The notes under the pieces were generated by a model. The model was not told where the DNA came from. It saw only the letters and a list, made by a program, of their open reading frames with translations, and made no database searches. Source: a virus. Taken from it: a stretch of 48,826 nt of DNA. Shown here one piece after another: positions 1 to 8,719 of the stretch (positions are counted from its first letter, which is position 1; each line of letters begins with the position of its first letter). The DNA lies in the IMG/VR virus record IMGVR_UViG_3300044638_001853, positions 1-48,826 of that record; one strand, given 5' to 3'. The position numbers and the translations under genes were made by a program.

Positions 1-1123
1 CGCGCAAACCGATGCCGCTATCAGTGAGCCACGTCCCGGTTGTATCTCCGGCAATGGCAATAGACTTTTGCTCCCATGTGTTCGCAACGGATATGGCGTA
101 TGTAAATGGATATCCACGGTTAAACGCACTGTTAGAAAATGCACCAGAGAATGTCCCGGTTAGAGACGACCTTACCCAGAAAGAAATCGTGACGGTCTTC
201 GCGGTTGCTGCCCCAAACTGAAAATCTTGCAAATTATTTCCCTCTATTTGGTGCCGGAAATTATAAACCGAACCCGCAGCCGGAGACGCGTCGGCTGTGG
301 TCGTCGTGATTCGAGTAAAGTTGGTGAAGCCTGCTGGTGGTGTGCTTGTGCTTCGTTGCAGAGAAAACACGCCTGCCGCTGCTGTTCCCTGTCCGTTCCA
401 CCTATCAACACCATAAGGCTGTGCCCCAGTGGACACCGAAACGCTTGCCCCCTCGTTTCTCTGATCAATCCGCATATCGCCGTTAATGACGCGATTGCGG
501 AAGCCGAGACCGCCGATTACGCTCGGAGCAGAATTCGTAAACGTGGACGCGCCTGAAGCGGAGAGCGTAGTCGCGGCTACTGTGCTCGGCGTCGTCGCGC
601 CCACCGTCCCATTGATGTTGATCGACGCGGTTCCCGTCAGATTCGTGACTGTGCCCGAAGCAGGAGTGCCGAGCGCAGGCGTTACCAGCGTCGGGCTGTT
701 GGCAAACACAAGCGCACCTGTGCCGGTCTCGTCGCTGATTACTCCAGCCAGCTCGGCGGAAGTTGTCGCGGCGAGCGCACTCAGTTTGTCCGTTGTGACC
801 ACAAGGGTCTTGCTTGCTGGAATTGTCGTGCCGTTGAGCGTCGTCGTGCTGCTGCTGCCGAGCGTGGTAAACGCGCCCGCCGCCGCCGTGCTGCCACCGA
901 TAGCCGTCGCGTCAATCGTACCGCCGTCAATGTCCGCCGTGTCGGCCACAAGCGAATCAATGTTCGCCGTGCCGTCGATGTTCAGGTTGCGCCACTCATG
1001 CCCGGTCACGCCGAGGTCGTAGGTGTTGTCGGTTGACGGATTGATGTCAGACGCTACGCGAGCGTTGAAATTGACTGTGTCCGAGTTGCTGCTGCCGAGG
1101 GTTGTGTTGTCGTTGACCGTGAG
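1..1123. repeat. Diverged direct repeat, copy 1 (fibre 3' region)
   Basis: This stretch aligns without gaps to 36423-37545. A manual count over the first 600 bases gives about 35 mismatches, roughly 94% identity. The first six mismatches (positions 77, 158, 167, 179, 188, 203) all fall at third codon positions of the fibre frame, so both copies have evolved as coding sequence. Similarity stops abruptly at 1123. Confidence 0.95.
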
Positions 1124-1615
1124 CGAGGTAGCGGTCGCCGCTCCCAGAGTCGGAGTGACCAGCGTTGGGCTGCTGGCGAACACCAGAGCACCCGTGCCGG
1201 TCTCGTCCGTAACTGCCGCCGCCAGATTAGCCGATGAAGGCGTACCAAGGAACGTTGCAACACCAGACCCCAAACTTGTAATCCCCGTGCCGCCATTGGC
1301 AACCGCCAAGGTGCCAGCCAAGGTAACTGTGCCAGAGGACGTAATTGGTCCACCGCTGGTAGTCAGGCCAGTCGTACCACCGGAAACGTCCACGCTTGTA
1401 ACCGTTCCCGCCCCATTGGTTGTCCACTCAACATCTGTAGCTCCCGCATTAACGGTAAGCACCTTGCCCACATTACCCGTGTAATCGGGCAATAGGTTGT
1501 CTCGCGCCCCAGCCGCGCTAGTCGCGCCCGTGCCGCCGTTGACAATTTGCAACGTGCCCGTAATCGCATTAAGCGAGTCAGGCGTGTCCAGCAGCAGAGT
1601 TTTGAAGACGTCCAT
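1..1615 (-). CDS. Tail fibre protein, 3' end cut by window edge
   Basis: The gene starts at the ATG complementary to 1613-1615 and stays open to base 1, so the C-terminus is missing. The N-terminus MDVFKTLLLDTPDSLNAITG is short and has no coiled coil. It is followed by Gly/Thr/Ser-rich fibre repeats: NGGTGATS near residue 26, and DETGTGALVFA twice. Near residue 370 comes GFRNRVINGDMRIDQRNEG followed by GVDRW, a pattern common in receptor-binding ends of phage fibres. Bases 1-1123 match 36423-37545 at about 94% identity without indels. Joining base 1 to 36422 gives an in-frame gene of 721 codons ending at 35875. It is the last of a run of minus-strand head and tail genes. The fibre role is well supported; the receptor is unknown. 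Confidence 0.85.
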   Translation of the reverse strand, partial: MDVFKTLLLDTPDSLNAITGTLQIVNGGTGATSAAGARDNLLPDYTGNVGKVLTVNAGATDVEWTTNGAGTVTSVDVSGGTTGLTTSGGPITSSGTVTLAGTLAVANGGTGITSLGSGVATFLGTPSSANLAAAVTDETGTGALVFASSPTLVTPTLGAATATSLTVNDNTTLGSSNSDTVNFNARVASDINPSTDNTYDLGVTGHEWRNLNIDGTANIDSLVADTADIDGGTIDATAIGGSTAAAGAFTTLGSSSTTTLNGTTIPASKTLVVTTDKLSALAATTSAELAGVISDETGTGALVFANSPTLVTPALGTPASGTVTNLTGTASININGTVGATTPSTVAATTLSASGASTFTNSAPSVIGGLGFRNRVINGDMRIDQRNEGASVSVSTGAQPYGVDRWNGQGTAAAGVFSLQRSTSTPPAGFTNFTRITTTTADASPAAGSVYNFRHQIEGNNLQDFQFGAATAKTVTISFWVRSSLTGTFSGAFSNSAFNRGYPFTYAISVANTWEQKSIAIAGDTTGTWLTDSGIGLR

Positions 1616-1616
1616 T

Positions 1617-1943
1617 TTACAGGTAGTTAAGCTCTTGTGCCTCGATTACGGCATCTGTTGATGCCTCACGAATGGCCTTTGCTGTTGTAACCATTTGCCG
1701 CGTCCAATACGCCGAACTTCCAGAAGGCATACGGAAACCAATGCTCGCCGTTGGGTCAGTCACTCCGTCAAAGGTAACACGAACATCCGCCCCACCAATC
1801 TGAACAAGAACATGGGTTGTGCCGCTATTTAGCGACCAATTAAGTACGTTCTCCGCAGCAGCTCCAATTGTGTTTTGCCTGTGAATGGTACCGTTCTGGG
1901 CAATCGCCTGAGACGGTGTATTTACGATGCGTGCGTTAGCCAT
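1617..1943 (-). CDS. Small putative virion protein, paralogue of the gene at 1949-2263
   Basis: This 108-residue protein has no family I recognise. Its second half (GGADVRVTFDGVTDPTASIG, then SSAYWTRQ and AKAIREASTDA) aligns with the neighbouring upstream protein, which has QGADIMVTFDGSTPTSTNG, NDFWSARR and AKMIRAASTDA. The two genes are therefore a tandem duplication. It lies five bases after that paralogue and one base before the tail fibre start. A structural or fibre-attachment role fits the position but is inferred from context only. Confidence 0.75.
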   Translation of the reverse strand: MANARIVNTPSQAIAQNGTIHRQNTIGAAAENVLNWSLNSGTTHVLVQIGGADVRVTFDGVTDPTASIGFRMPSGSSAYWTRQMVTTAKAIREASTDAVIEAQELNYL

Positions 1944-1948
1944 GATCT

Positions 1949-2263
1949 TTAGACGGTAAAGGGTGAAGCCTGAACAGCAGCATCTGTGCTGGCAGCGCGG
2001 ATCATCTTAGCCGCATCAGCCCGACGGGCAGACCAGAAGTCGTTGTAGCCGCTCTTGAGCATGTGCCCATTAGTGGACGTTGGCGTGGAGCCATCAAACG
2101 TAACCATAATGTCGGCACCCTGGACATCAACAAAAACAAACTTGGTGTTCTCGTTGTAGAACGTGGACGCAAAGCTCACGGCAGCAGTTGACACCGTAAG
2201 CCGCTGGTCGGTCTCTCCCGGCGTTGGGACTGGGTAAAGATTAACTGAAAATGTGTTAGCCAT
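1949..2263 (-). CDS. Small putative virion protein, paralogue of the gene at 1617-1943
   Basis: This 104-residue protein is predicted to be mainly beta-strand, with the shared core VDVQGADIMVTFDG and the C-terminal motif AAKMIRAASTDA. The divergent N-terminus (MANTFSVNLYPVPTPGETDQ) compared with its paralogue suggests the two copies have specialised. It sits three bases downstream of a putative head-tail adaptor gene in the late operon. No function is recognised; decoration, tail or fibre-base roles are all possible. Confidence 0.75.
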   Translation of the reverse strand: MANTFSVNLYPVPTPGETDQRLTVSTAAVSFASTFYNENTKFVFVDVQGADIMVTFDGSTPTSTNGHMLKSGYNDFWSARRADAAKMIRAASTDAAVQASPFTV

Positions 2264-2266
2264 AAA

Positions 2267-3124
2267 TTAACGTGATTGACGTGAGATGTATGTTGAAATG
2301 CGCCGGTAAAGCGAGTTGTTGTTCCTCTGTGTCTCTGCCTTTTCCAATTCTATCATTAGGTATTGCTGGGCAACCTGCTCCTCCGCCATAGCCTTTTCAA
2401 TCTGTCCATCCATCCGCAGGAAGTCGGCGTAAGCCGCATGCGCCACATACTGGAAATACTCGTCTGGGATGTCCGTGGAGTTTACCGTAAATGGCACGCC
2501 AGAAGCCTTAATAAACCCAACCCAGAAGCCGTCAAGGCTACTGTAATTGTTAATGACGTGCGCCCCATCGAAGTCCACATAGAACTCGTACTCGTTCGCG
2601 GAAACGATGTTTAGGGGATTGTTTGCCCAAATGCGGTTAAAGGACTCAATATCCGGGATGGCCACCGCAATAACCGTACCGCTGCCTGTGTACGTCTCGC
2701 TGCCTGTCCCCGTAGTCAGCTCGTATGTAAACGTGTCATTGGCCACCGTTGTCGTGTCAACGCCCGTAACCTGAAACGTACCATTAGGCGTAACCGTTCC
2801 AGACAACCCAGCAACCGTAACATACATCCCATCAACGAAGTCCACCGCAGTAGAGCACACAGCCGTAACCGTTGTGCCGCTCCGTAACGCTGATGTAATC
2901 GACTTGCTTGACGGGGTAAAGGTTCTAGAAATCACCCCATCGACCGCAGGACGCGCCTGCGCCCCGATGATGTAACGAGGCCACACCTGACTAGACCCGT
3001 AAGCCTGCCGAATACGGCGGTTTACGAAGTTCAGGATGCTGGTCTGCTCGTTGCTCGTAAAGTTTGAAACGCCGCAAAGCGACCTAATCAAACTAAACAG
3101 GTCAGTGTAGGTTCTATTGGTCAC
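2267..3124 (-). CDS. Putative head-tail adaptor / connector protein
   Basis: This 285-residue protein has a helical N-terminus (TYTDLFSLIRSLCGVSNFTS, then ILNFVNRRIRQAYG) followed by a Thr/Val-rich beta insert (about residues 75-150) and a helical C-terminus. The pattern of a short helical start with VNRRIRQAY and WPRYI resembles small adaptor or tail-tube proteins placed after the capsid gene in podovirus-like genomes. Its stop overlaps the start of the upstream gene by four bases (3121-3124), so the two are translationally coupled. Function is inferred from position and shape; I see no diagnostic motif. Confidence 0.5.
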   Translation of the reverse strand: MTNRTYTDLFSLIRSLCGVSNFTSNEQTSILNFVNRRIRQAYGSSQVWPRYIIGAQARPAVDGVISRTFTPSSKSITSALRSGTTVTAVCSTAVDFVDGMYVTVAGLSGTVTPNGTFQVTGVDTTTVANDTFTYELTTGTGSETYTGSGTVIAVAIPDIESFNRIWANNPLNIVSANEYEFYVDFDGAHVINNYSSLDGFWVGFIKASGVPFTVNSTDIPDEYFQYVAHAAYADFLRMDGQIEKAMAEEQVAQQYLMIELEKAETQRNNNSLYRRISTYISRQSR

Positions 3125-3462
3125 AGTTTATTGGGCGAAAGATGGGGAAACTTCTTCTGGAAATACTGCATAAACTCGCGGGAATGGAGTTCCTTGTGGC
3201 CGTACTTCTGCTGCATGCGGAAAAACTCCCACTCAGGGATAACGCCAATGCAACGACCCAAACCGGGCAAATCCTTCTTCTGGACACGCTCCCGAGCCTG
3301 TTCCGCAGCCTGTGCCTCCTTAGCCTTCTCCATCTCCTTCTTTAGCTGCATGCCAGTCTTAATCTCACGAATCAAGGCATCATGAATCTGCCCGTCGTGG
3401 TACTTGGGAAACGATGTAATTAACTCCATAAAAAAGGGGCCACCCGTATAGGTGGCCCCCAT
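3121..3462 (-). CDS. Hypothetical charged helical late protein
   Basis: The protein is about 102-113 residues and strongly charged, with a likely coiled coil (LKKEMEKAKEAQAAEQARER) and a conserved-looking end (WEFFRMQQKYGHKELHSREF). Two starts are possible. ATG at 3462 has AGGAG nine bases upstream. ATG at 3429 (MELITSFPKYHDGQ) lies just after a terminator-like hairpin that would otherwise encode the first eleven residues. Neighbouring genes do not use Shine-Dalgarno signals, so the 3429 start is a serious alternative. It is coupled to the adaptor gene by a four-base overlap. No function is recognised. Confidence 0.6.
   Translation of the reverse strand: MGATYTGGPFFMELITSFPKYHDGQIHDALIREIKTGMQLKKEMEKAKEAQAAEQARERVQKKDLPGLGRCIGVIPEWEFFRMQQKYGHKELHSREFMQYFQKKFPHLSPNKL
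3430..3459 (-). terminator. Rho-independent terminator-like hairpin after the capsid genes
   Basis: On the minus strand a perfect 9-bp stem (3451-3459 with 3436-3444) closes a six-base loop and is followed by six T residues (3435-3430). This is the textbook shape of an intrinsic terminator. It lies directly downstream of the capsid and its small partner and overlaps the possible 5' end of the next open reading frame, so it could reduce transcription of the downstream tail genes relative to the capsid. Confidence 0.8.
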
Positions 3463-3482
3463 TATAACAGACTCCTGATTCC

Positions 3483-3935
3483 TTAGACGCGGGAGAAGTC
3501 GATCACCTGAAGGGCGATCACAATCTCACCAGCGGTAATGGAAGCAATCGCCGCATCATTAACCTCAATGACAACATTTGTCGCTGTGGAAACCAGCTTA
3601 ACTGGTAAAACGCCACCCGCGATGGTCGTTGTGCCAGCGGCCTGAACGAACAGATCGCCAGTGTTGGCGACAGGAGCGGTCATGGCGTCAACGTCCAGAG
3701 CATCAATGAACTCGTCCGGGTCGGCCAGCGTTGTGCCAACGTCGATCACAAGAGAAGTCGAGCCAACAATGGCTGTCTTCTCCCAGACTACGCAGGACAG
3801 AACACCGGAACCAGCCGGGAGCTTGAACAGGTTCTTCTGACCACCGTTGCCGATGGCCTGAAGATCCGTGAAGGACAGCTTAGCAACATAGTTGATAAGC
3901 GTACCAGCGGACTCATTAACTGTGAGTTGGGGCAT
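3483..3935 (-). CDS. Putative capsid-associated (decoration-like) protein
   Basis: This 150-residue protein is rich in Val, Ala and Thr and predicted to be all beta (for example SLVIDVGTTLADPDEFIDAL and IASITAGEIVIALQVIDFSR). It is encoded immediately after the major capsid protein, eight bases away, and before a strong terminator-like hairpin. High expression with the capsid and a beta-rich sequence suit a head decoration or stabilising protein. No family-specific motif is recognised, so the role is inference. Confidence 0.55.
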   Translation of the reverse strand: MPQLTVNESAGTLINYVAKLSFTDLQAIGNGGQKNLFKLPAGSGVLSCVVWEKTAIVGSTSLVIDVGTTLADPDEFIDALDVDAMTAPVANTGDLFVQAAGTTTIAGGVLPVKLVSTATNVVIEVNDAAIASITAGEIVIALQVIDFSRV

Positions 3936-3943
3936 TTGATTTA

Positions 3944-4927
3944 TTAGCTGAGGACTGTGATCTTGCCGTGGGCACCGGGATGGTTGACCAGCAGCGTGAG
4001 GGTCGTGTCAACGTAGCCACGCTCGCCACCACCGAGGTTTGGCAGGCGGGTAGAACCGAGGCCGATCAGCTCCGCCACACCGTAGTAGTCGGGGTTGACC
4101 AGATAGCCACTGTCCTTGTTCACCGTGTCTGGAGCGCAGTCAGGGTTCATGTTGACGATGCTGACCATACCATGGTCAGACTCGTACATCTCGACCGCCA
4201 GCTTGATGGTCTTGCTGTCAGCCGACTGCGTGACCTGACGGTACACCGTGTTGGTGCTACCAGAGGTACGCGCATAGTCAGCAATGACCCGGCGGAGAGC
4301 CGTGTCAGCAACAAGCGTCAGGTTGTTGGTCGTGCCAGTCACGCGATAGATCGACGTGATGAGGTCATTGAACGCGCTCTCGGTCAGGGAACCAGAGCTA
4401 TGGATCGAGGCAGCAGGAGTGCGGTAAGCCGCCGGAACGTCCGATGGGCCAGCCGAATCAATCCAGTCGCCAAGGCCACGCAGACCGTAAACGGTGCCAG
4501 CACCGTCTTCAGCCGAGCGGTCATTGGTCGAGCACAGCGTCGCTTCCACGTCACGCTTGATCTCGCGGACAGCCTTGGCCTCAGCCTGGGCAATCTTGGC
4601 GGGACCAACGGACTCCACGGCGTTCTGAAGATCAGAAACCATGAAGTCGCGGCGGAACTTCTGGACGTAATTGCCCAGACGAGCGCGACCGCTGAACTTG
4701 TCGGTAAAGGAGGTGACGTCAGCACCCTCCGCAACGCCGGTCGTAACCGGAGCCGAGAGGCTGTCAACTGTCCACTCAACGAATGTCGCACTCGCCTTGC
4801 TCTTTGGAGCAGACGAAAGGACGGGTGTTTCCTCGGGGGCGAGGATTGTCAGGATGTCCGTGAGGTCTTCACGGTTGGAGACACCAGAACCGGGATTGGT
4901 TGTGTCGAATGTATTAGAAAAAGCCAT
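3944..4927 (-). CDS. Major capsid protein, DUF5309/SU10 type
   Basis: This 327-residue protein starts with MAFSNTFDTTNPGSGVSNRE, then DILTILAPEETPVLSSAPKS and FVEWTVDSLSAP. This opening (early Pro-rich segment, EW.TDSL-like strand, then an acidic EGAD stretch) is typical of the DUF5309 major capsid family known from SU10-like podoviruses. A central helix-rich region (AKIAQAEAKAVREIKRDVEA) would match the spine helix of the HK97 fold. It lies between the scaffold and a beta-rich small protein, the usual order. The size is normal for the family. It would form the icosahedral shell of Part A. Confidence 0.85.
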   Translation of the reverse strand: MAFSNTFDTTNPGSGVSNREDLTDILTILAPEETPVLSSAPKSKASATFVEWTVDSLSAPVTTGVAEGADVTSFTDKFSGRARLGNYVQKFRRDFMVSDLQNAVESVGPAKIAQAEAKAVREIKRDVEATLCSTNDRSAEDGAGTVYGLRGLGDWIDSAGPSDVPAAYRTPAASIHSSGSLTESAFNDLITSIYRVTGTTNNLTLVADTALRRVIADYARTSGSTNTVYRQVTQSADSKTIKLAVEMYESDHGMVSIVNMNPDCAPDTVNKDSGYLVNPDYYGVAELIGLGSTRLPNLGGGERGYVDTTLTLLVNHPGAHGKITVLS

Positions 4928-4936
4928 GATGAATAA

Positions 4937-6085
4937 TTATTTACGTTTAGAATGCTGTAGGGCGCGGAGAGCAATGAAGTCCGTCGTAGCACCAGATGAG
5001 CTAAACCGTTGCTGAATGTCTTTCACGGCCTTGACGACTCGTGTCTCAGGCTGCTCGCTCTGGGCTGAGCTGCTTGCCTGCATCGAAGGAGGACTAAGAC
5101 GCGCAGACGGCTTTGACTCGACGATAGGCCTACGCCCGTAAATCGAGTTTGCTGCGTGGGCCACCATGTATTCCATGTATGGCTCCAAATCGGGAACAGA
5201 CTTCATTGCCTGCTTAAGAAGAGGACTCTCCTTCAGGATTTCGTACTGTTTCCGCACATCGTTGTCATCGCCCTGCATCCAGTTAAGCTCTGTCTTAATC
5301 GCTTCCGTAAACTGCTGCTTAACAGCAACGCGATTCTGACGGGCATTAACCTCTGCAAGTTGAGCCGGGAGAAAGTCCTTGCGAGCCTTTTGGGAGTCTC
5401 GCATAACCTTACGCACCTGAGCCTTGGTGTAGTCCTGACCATTGATTGTGGTTACAATGTCTTCGGCACCGAGGTGCTCGTTGACCCACAGAATATCTTC
5501 TGCCCACTCAATGGCCTCGTCTACTTCTTTGGCTTTAGCTTGAAGTTTCTCCACCGTATCAATGTCGCCAAAAGGATTGTTTTCAATCTTCTTGGTTTCC
5601 AGTGGATCCTTCTGCGTATCCCGCTTAACTAGTTCCTGCTTCAGAGCATTAAGCTGTTCCTCGGCTTGCCTACGTTTTGCGGTAAGCTCACCGTATCGGG
5701 CTACTGCGCGACTGCCCAGCTTTTCAGCTAGTTCGCGCAAATCCTGCTCTGACATGGACTCTAGGTCGATTTCCTTACTTGACTTTGAAAGAACATCCGA
5801 CTCCTCTGCGGGCTGTTGTTCGGACTCGTTAACGCTCTCCGCCTTCGGCGCGTTACTGGTCTCGTTCTTAGGAGCTTCCTGTGAACGATTTTCCTCAACC
5901 TCCTGCTGAGTTACCGGCTGTATAACCTTAGCGTTAATTACCTCGGAGCTAATCTTAGGCTCCCCAATAACTCCCGCCTTGGCCGCTTTGCGCTGGTGTG
6001 CGTACATACCGAACGCAAGGTTATCTGACTGTTCCACTGCATTTTTGACACCCGCAGCGTTGGGTGATTGGACTTCATTAGACAT
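4937..6085 (-). CDS. Capsid scaffolding protein
   Basis: This 382-residue, highly charged protein lacks a clear globular core in its first 150 residues (Glu, Asn, Ser and Pro rich). It then has a long coiled coil (LRELAEKLGSRAVARYGELT, continuing through KRRQAEEQLNALKQEL), and ends in a short basic tail (RALQHSKRK). A basic C-terminal end that docks onto the capsid shell is typical of scaffolding proteins. Its place just upstream of the capsid gene, nine bases away, supports this. No protease motif is visible. Confidence 0.7.
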   Translation of the reverse strand: MSNEVQSPNAAGVKNAVEQSDNLAFGMYAHQRKAAKAGVIGEPKISSEVINAKVIQPVTQQEVEENRSQEAPKNETSNAPKAESVNESEQQPAEESDVLSKSSKEIDLESMSEQDLRELAEKLGSRAVARYGELTAKRRQAEEQLNALKQELVKRDTQKDPLETKKIENNPFGDIDTVEKLQAKAKEVDEAIEWAEDILWVNEHLGAEDIVTTINGQDYTKAQVRKVMRDSQKARKDFLPAQLAEVNARQNRVAVKQQFTEAIKTELNWMQGDDNDVRKQYEILKESPLLKQAMKSVPDLEPYMEYMVAHAANSIYGRRPIVESKPSARLSPPSMQASSSAQSEQPETRVVKAVKDIQQRFSSSGATTDFIALRALQHSKRK

Positions 6086-6161
6086 AGTTCGCGCTCTCTA
6101 TTCGCCGGAGCGGTTGCGATGGGACATTATAACGCACCTTTTTGGTGCATTAAAAAATAGC

Positions 6162-6383
6162 CTATTGCATGCTCTGACGCTTCCTGAACAGGACGTCTTC
6201 CGCTTTGCACATCTTCAGGATTTGGTCGTATACCAATATCTGGCCTGAAATTTGTTGCATCTTTTCAGTTGGAGCATCGAACAGAGCGGATATGCAGGCT
6301 TCACGCTCTTCGTTAATTGATTGCAAAAAGTCCGCAAACTGCGAAACGTGAGACAAATAATCCAACGATTTTTCTAGTGACAT
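6162..6383 (-). CDS. Hypothetical small helical protein between portal and scaffold
   Basis: This 73-residue protein is predicted to be helical almost throughout (SLEKSLDYLSHVSQFADFLQ and QQISGQILVYDQILKMCKAE). It begins six bases after the portal stop codon. No domain is recognised. Its position suggests a head assembly accessory. The following 76 bases (6086-6161) up to the scaffold start are non-coding; I see no strong hairpin there. Confidence 0.6.
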   Translation of the reverse strand: MSLEKSLDYLSHVSQFADFLQSINEEREACISALFDAPTEKMQQISGQILVYDQILKMCKAEDVLFRKRQSMQ

Positions 6384-6389
6384 AATTTA

Positions 6390-8480
6390 CTACTGAGGCA
6401 TTGCCTGTGTGTTCACATTGCCCATAGCCGCTGGCTGGGTTCCAATGCGACCAATCTGGGCGTTCTGGGACTGCTGCATCTGGAACGTGTACTGCGCGGC
6501 GTACTTCTCGATACGGCCACGGAAGGACTCGTCCTGCTGCAAACGCTGTGCAACATCAGGCTGCTGGGCGTACTGCTGGAGGATTTGCAGTGCAATTTGC
6601 GCCCCGTTAGGACGGGCAGGCATTTCAATGCCAGCAAAGATCTTGGTAAGGTCATCCGTAACGCTCTTAACCACCTGCTGCTGCGCCTGCTCCACCGGCT
6701 GAAGAATCGAATCAGCAGCAATTGGATCAATGGCGTTAGCGGACATTTCGATCAGGGTGTCTGGGTTGATGCGCCCATTGCGATCAAGCTGCATTAGGCT
6801 TACAAGCTGGTTCAGCTTGGACTCCTGCGTTTCTGGATCGGAGTTCAGAACGTCGTAAGCAATAACGATGTCGAAGTTCTCGTCAGGGTTGCCCTTGTCG
6901 AATCGCATTGGATCGGGCACGCCGGTAACGCGGAAGAACACCTGATCGGGACCAAACCGCTGGAAGCATTGGAAGGTCATCTTAATCACGTCTTGAACGT
7001 GGCTAAGGAACTTATCCAAAATGAACTGACGCTTAATCCCAGACAAAGGATCATTTGCGCTGAGACCAACCAGCCGGTCAGCCACGTCGATAAGCGTGCG
7101 CTCCATTTCAACGGAGCCGGGATTGTATTGCGGCGTAGGGCCAAACTGGAACTCACCGCCACGGCGGTATGGCACAAAGCGGCCCGGTCCCCAATCGCTG
7201 GGGGCGTTGCCCACAGGGTGCATGATCGGAGGCAGGGTAGCCATCGAGTTGCGGTCAATGCGGCTATCGCGCTCCACCTTAACCTGCCACTGGATGCCGC
7301 GCAGCATGTCGGACATGCTCTGCACATCGTACACGCGCTTGGAAGCCTCGCTAAGACGAGTAACCACCACCGGGTAGTCCTCGTATCCGTTCATTAGCTC
7401 AAACTTGGCATAGGGCTTAACGTCGCCCATCTTGGCCGAAAGCTCCCGGTGGAACACCGTGCAGTAGATGCCCTCAGAATTGTCGATTGGGTCAATCAAA
7501 CGCTGGTAGCCATAGACCACCTCAATCAGTTCGTCCGCCTCGTAAACAACGTCATCCCATAGCAGGGTCTTCCGCGTGTTGTTCTCCTGACCAATGGTGT
7601 CCACGTTAACGCCCTTGTAGTGCTCAATAACGTAGTCCACCCACTCCTCATTCCAACCCTCAGTGGCAACCTTGTTCTTCAGCTCCTGGGCGGTGAAATA
7701 GGTGCGCCAAAAGCAGAACGGGGCACGCTGCGGATCAGCAACGTAGGAGGGGAAAAAGAAGTCGCCATCAGGGGTAAGAGCCTGAACTAGCGGCGCATCC
7801 ACCTGCCGACGGCTTACTGGAATCTCGGCAACACCAGTCTTCCGCAAATCCTTCAACGCCTGTTTTGCCCGCTTGTCGTTTACCGTTGGGTAAACAGACT
7901 TCAGCATCTGGATCATCTGGTCATCAGCCAGACCCTCTACAACCGCAGTAGCAAGTGCAGGGTCAACTTGGGCAAGCTGGTTAAGGTCAAGCCGCTGGAG
8001 GAACGTGCGGTCCTCGCGCTGCCAGCCAACGTAGGTAATGGCAATGCCACGCTCAAGCAGATGGTTGCACGAAGCCTCCATCTCCTTCTTGAAGCGGGGA
8101 ATGTAGCTGCTGACCATCCACTTCAGGAACGAGCTGATAACACGGGCACGGCCCATGTCCCCCATCTCCACGGGGTAAGCACGGATGTTTGCCCGCTGCA
8201 TAGACGACATCAGCAATGCCACATAGCTGTTAATGCGCTCATCAATGACGTGCGCCTCAGAGTCAGACGCGCCCTCCCACGGGAAGGCATCCGAGCCATG
8301 CTTGCGAAGATCCCGAGTCTTACCCGGCCAGATGTTGTTGCGGTCATCGTAGCTCTGGCGGCACTGCTGGAAGTAAGGCTCTAGGTCAGCAAGCGTGTTC
8401 TCGTATGCACGACGCAGAGCGTTTACGTTCGGCTCTTTCTCTACATACGTCAGGGATTTCTCGTCGTTGTCGGGAATCAT
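6390..8480 (-). CDS. Portal protein (Part A)
   Basis: This 696-residue protein has the composition and layout of podovirus portal proteins. Helical N-terminal segments carry NNIWPGKTRDLRKHGSDAFPWEGASDSEAH. A clip/stem region contains FDIVIAYDVLNSDPETQESK. The Gln-rich helical C-terminus (LQILQQYAQQPDVAQRLQQD) would form a barrel inside the head. The motif of aromatic and acidic residues around FPWEGASD is common near the N-terminus of SU10- and P22-like portals. It lies downstream of the large terminase and upstream of the scaffold, as expected. It forms the dodecameric DNA channel. A second, unrelated portal lies at 40744-43491. Confidence 0.85.
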   Translation of the reverse strand: MIPDNDEKSLTYVEKEPNVNALRRAYENTLADLEPYFQQCRQSYDDRNNIWPGKTRDLRKHGSDAFPWEGASDSEAHVIDERINSYVALLMSSMQRANIRAYPVEMGDMGRARVISSFLKWMVSSYIPRFKKEMEASCNHLLERGIAITYVGWQREDRTFLQRLDLNQLAQVDPALATAVVEGLADDQMIQMLKSVYPTVNDKRAKQALKDLRKTGVAEIPVSRRQVDAPLVQALTPDGDFFFPSYVADPQRAPFCFWRTYFTAQELKNKVATEGWNEEWVDYVIEHYKGVNVDTIGQENNTRKTLLWDDVVYEADELIEVVYGYQRLIDPIDNSEGIYCTVFHRELSAKMGDVKPYAKFELMNGYEDYPVVVTRLSEASKRVYDVQSMSDMLRGIQWQVKVERDSRIDRNSMATLPPIMHPVGNAPSDWGPGRFVPYRRGGEFQFGPTPQYNPGSVEMERTLIDVADRLVGLSANDPLSGIKRQFILDKFLSHVQDVIKMTFQCFQRFGPDQVFFRVTGVPDPMRFDKGNPDENFDIVIAYDVLNSDPETQESKLNQLVSLMQLDRNGRINPDTLIEMSANAIDPIAADSILQPVEQAQQQVVKSVTDDLTKIFAGIEMPARPNGAQIALQILQQYAQQPDVAQRLQQDESFRGRIEKYAAQYTFQMQQSQNAQIGRIGTQPAAMGNVNTQAMPQ

Positions 8481-8719
8481 AGGTTTTTAAACTTGTCGAT
8501 AAACTGGCCAACGGCCCTGTGCGTGAAGGTAGGGTGTACCCCAATCTTCTCACAAATGGTACGCGGCTTTAAATTGTCTGGGTTGCCGGTAAGCTCTCTG
8601 TAAAGAATCTCGAAACCCAACAGGCGATCCACATGGGCATCAATCCAGTCATCATCGCACGTCTCATCCCATGAGGGATGCGTGGCGGTAGGTCGTTCCT
8701 GTATTGTCTGTAATGGCAT
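8477..8719 (-). CDS. Hypothetical small protein with helix-turn-helix-like end
   Basis: About 80 residues from the ATG at 8719; a GTG at 8752 would add eleven. The C-terminus (PRTICEKIGVHPTFTHRAVG) has the spacing of a helix-turn-helix, with IGV at the turn. It overlaps the portal start by four bases and the upstream gene by 56 bases from the ATG. Location between large terminase and portal could mean a packaging accessory, but no function can be assigned. Confidence 0.5.
   Translation of the reverse strand: MPLQTIQERPTATHPSWDETCDDDWIDAHVDRLLGFEILYRELTGNPDNLKPRTICEKIGVHPTFTHRAVGQFIDKFKNL

Noticed and set aside
3461-3466. TATAAT on the minus strand as a late promoter
   Set aside because: There is no -35 element at a suitable distance, and the motif overlaps the start codon of the next frame by chance.
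3968-4936. 322-codon open frame on the plus strand opposite the capsid gene
   Set aside because: It is a shadow of the capsid gene; the translation is rich in Arg and Val without domain character, and the minus-strand capsid is clear.
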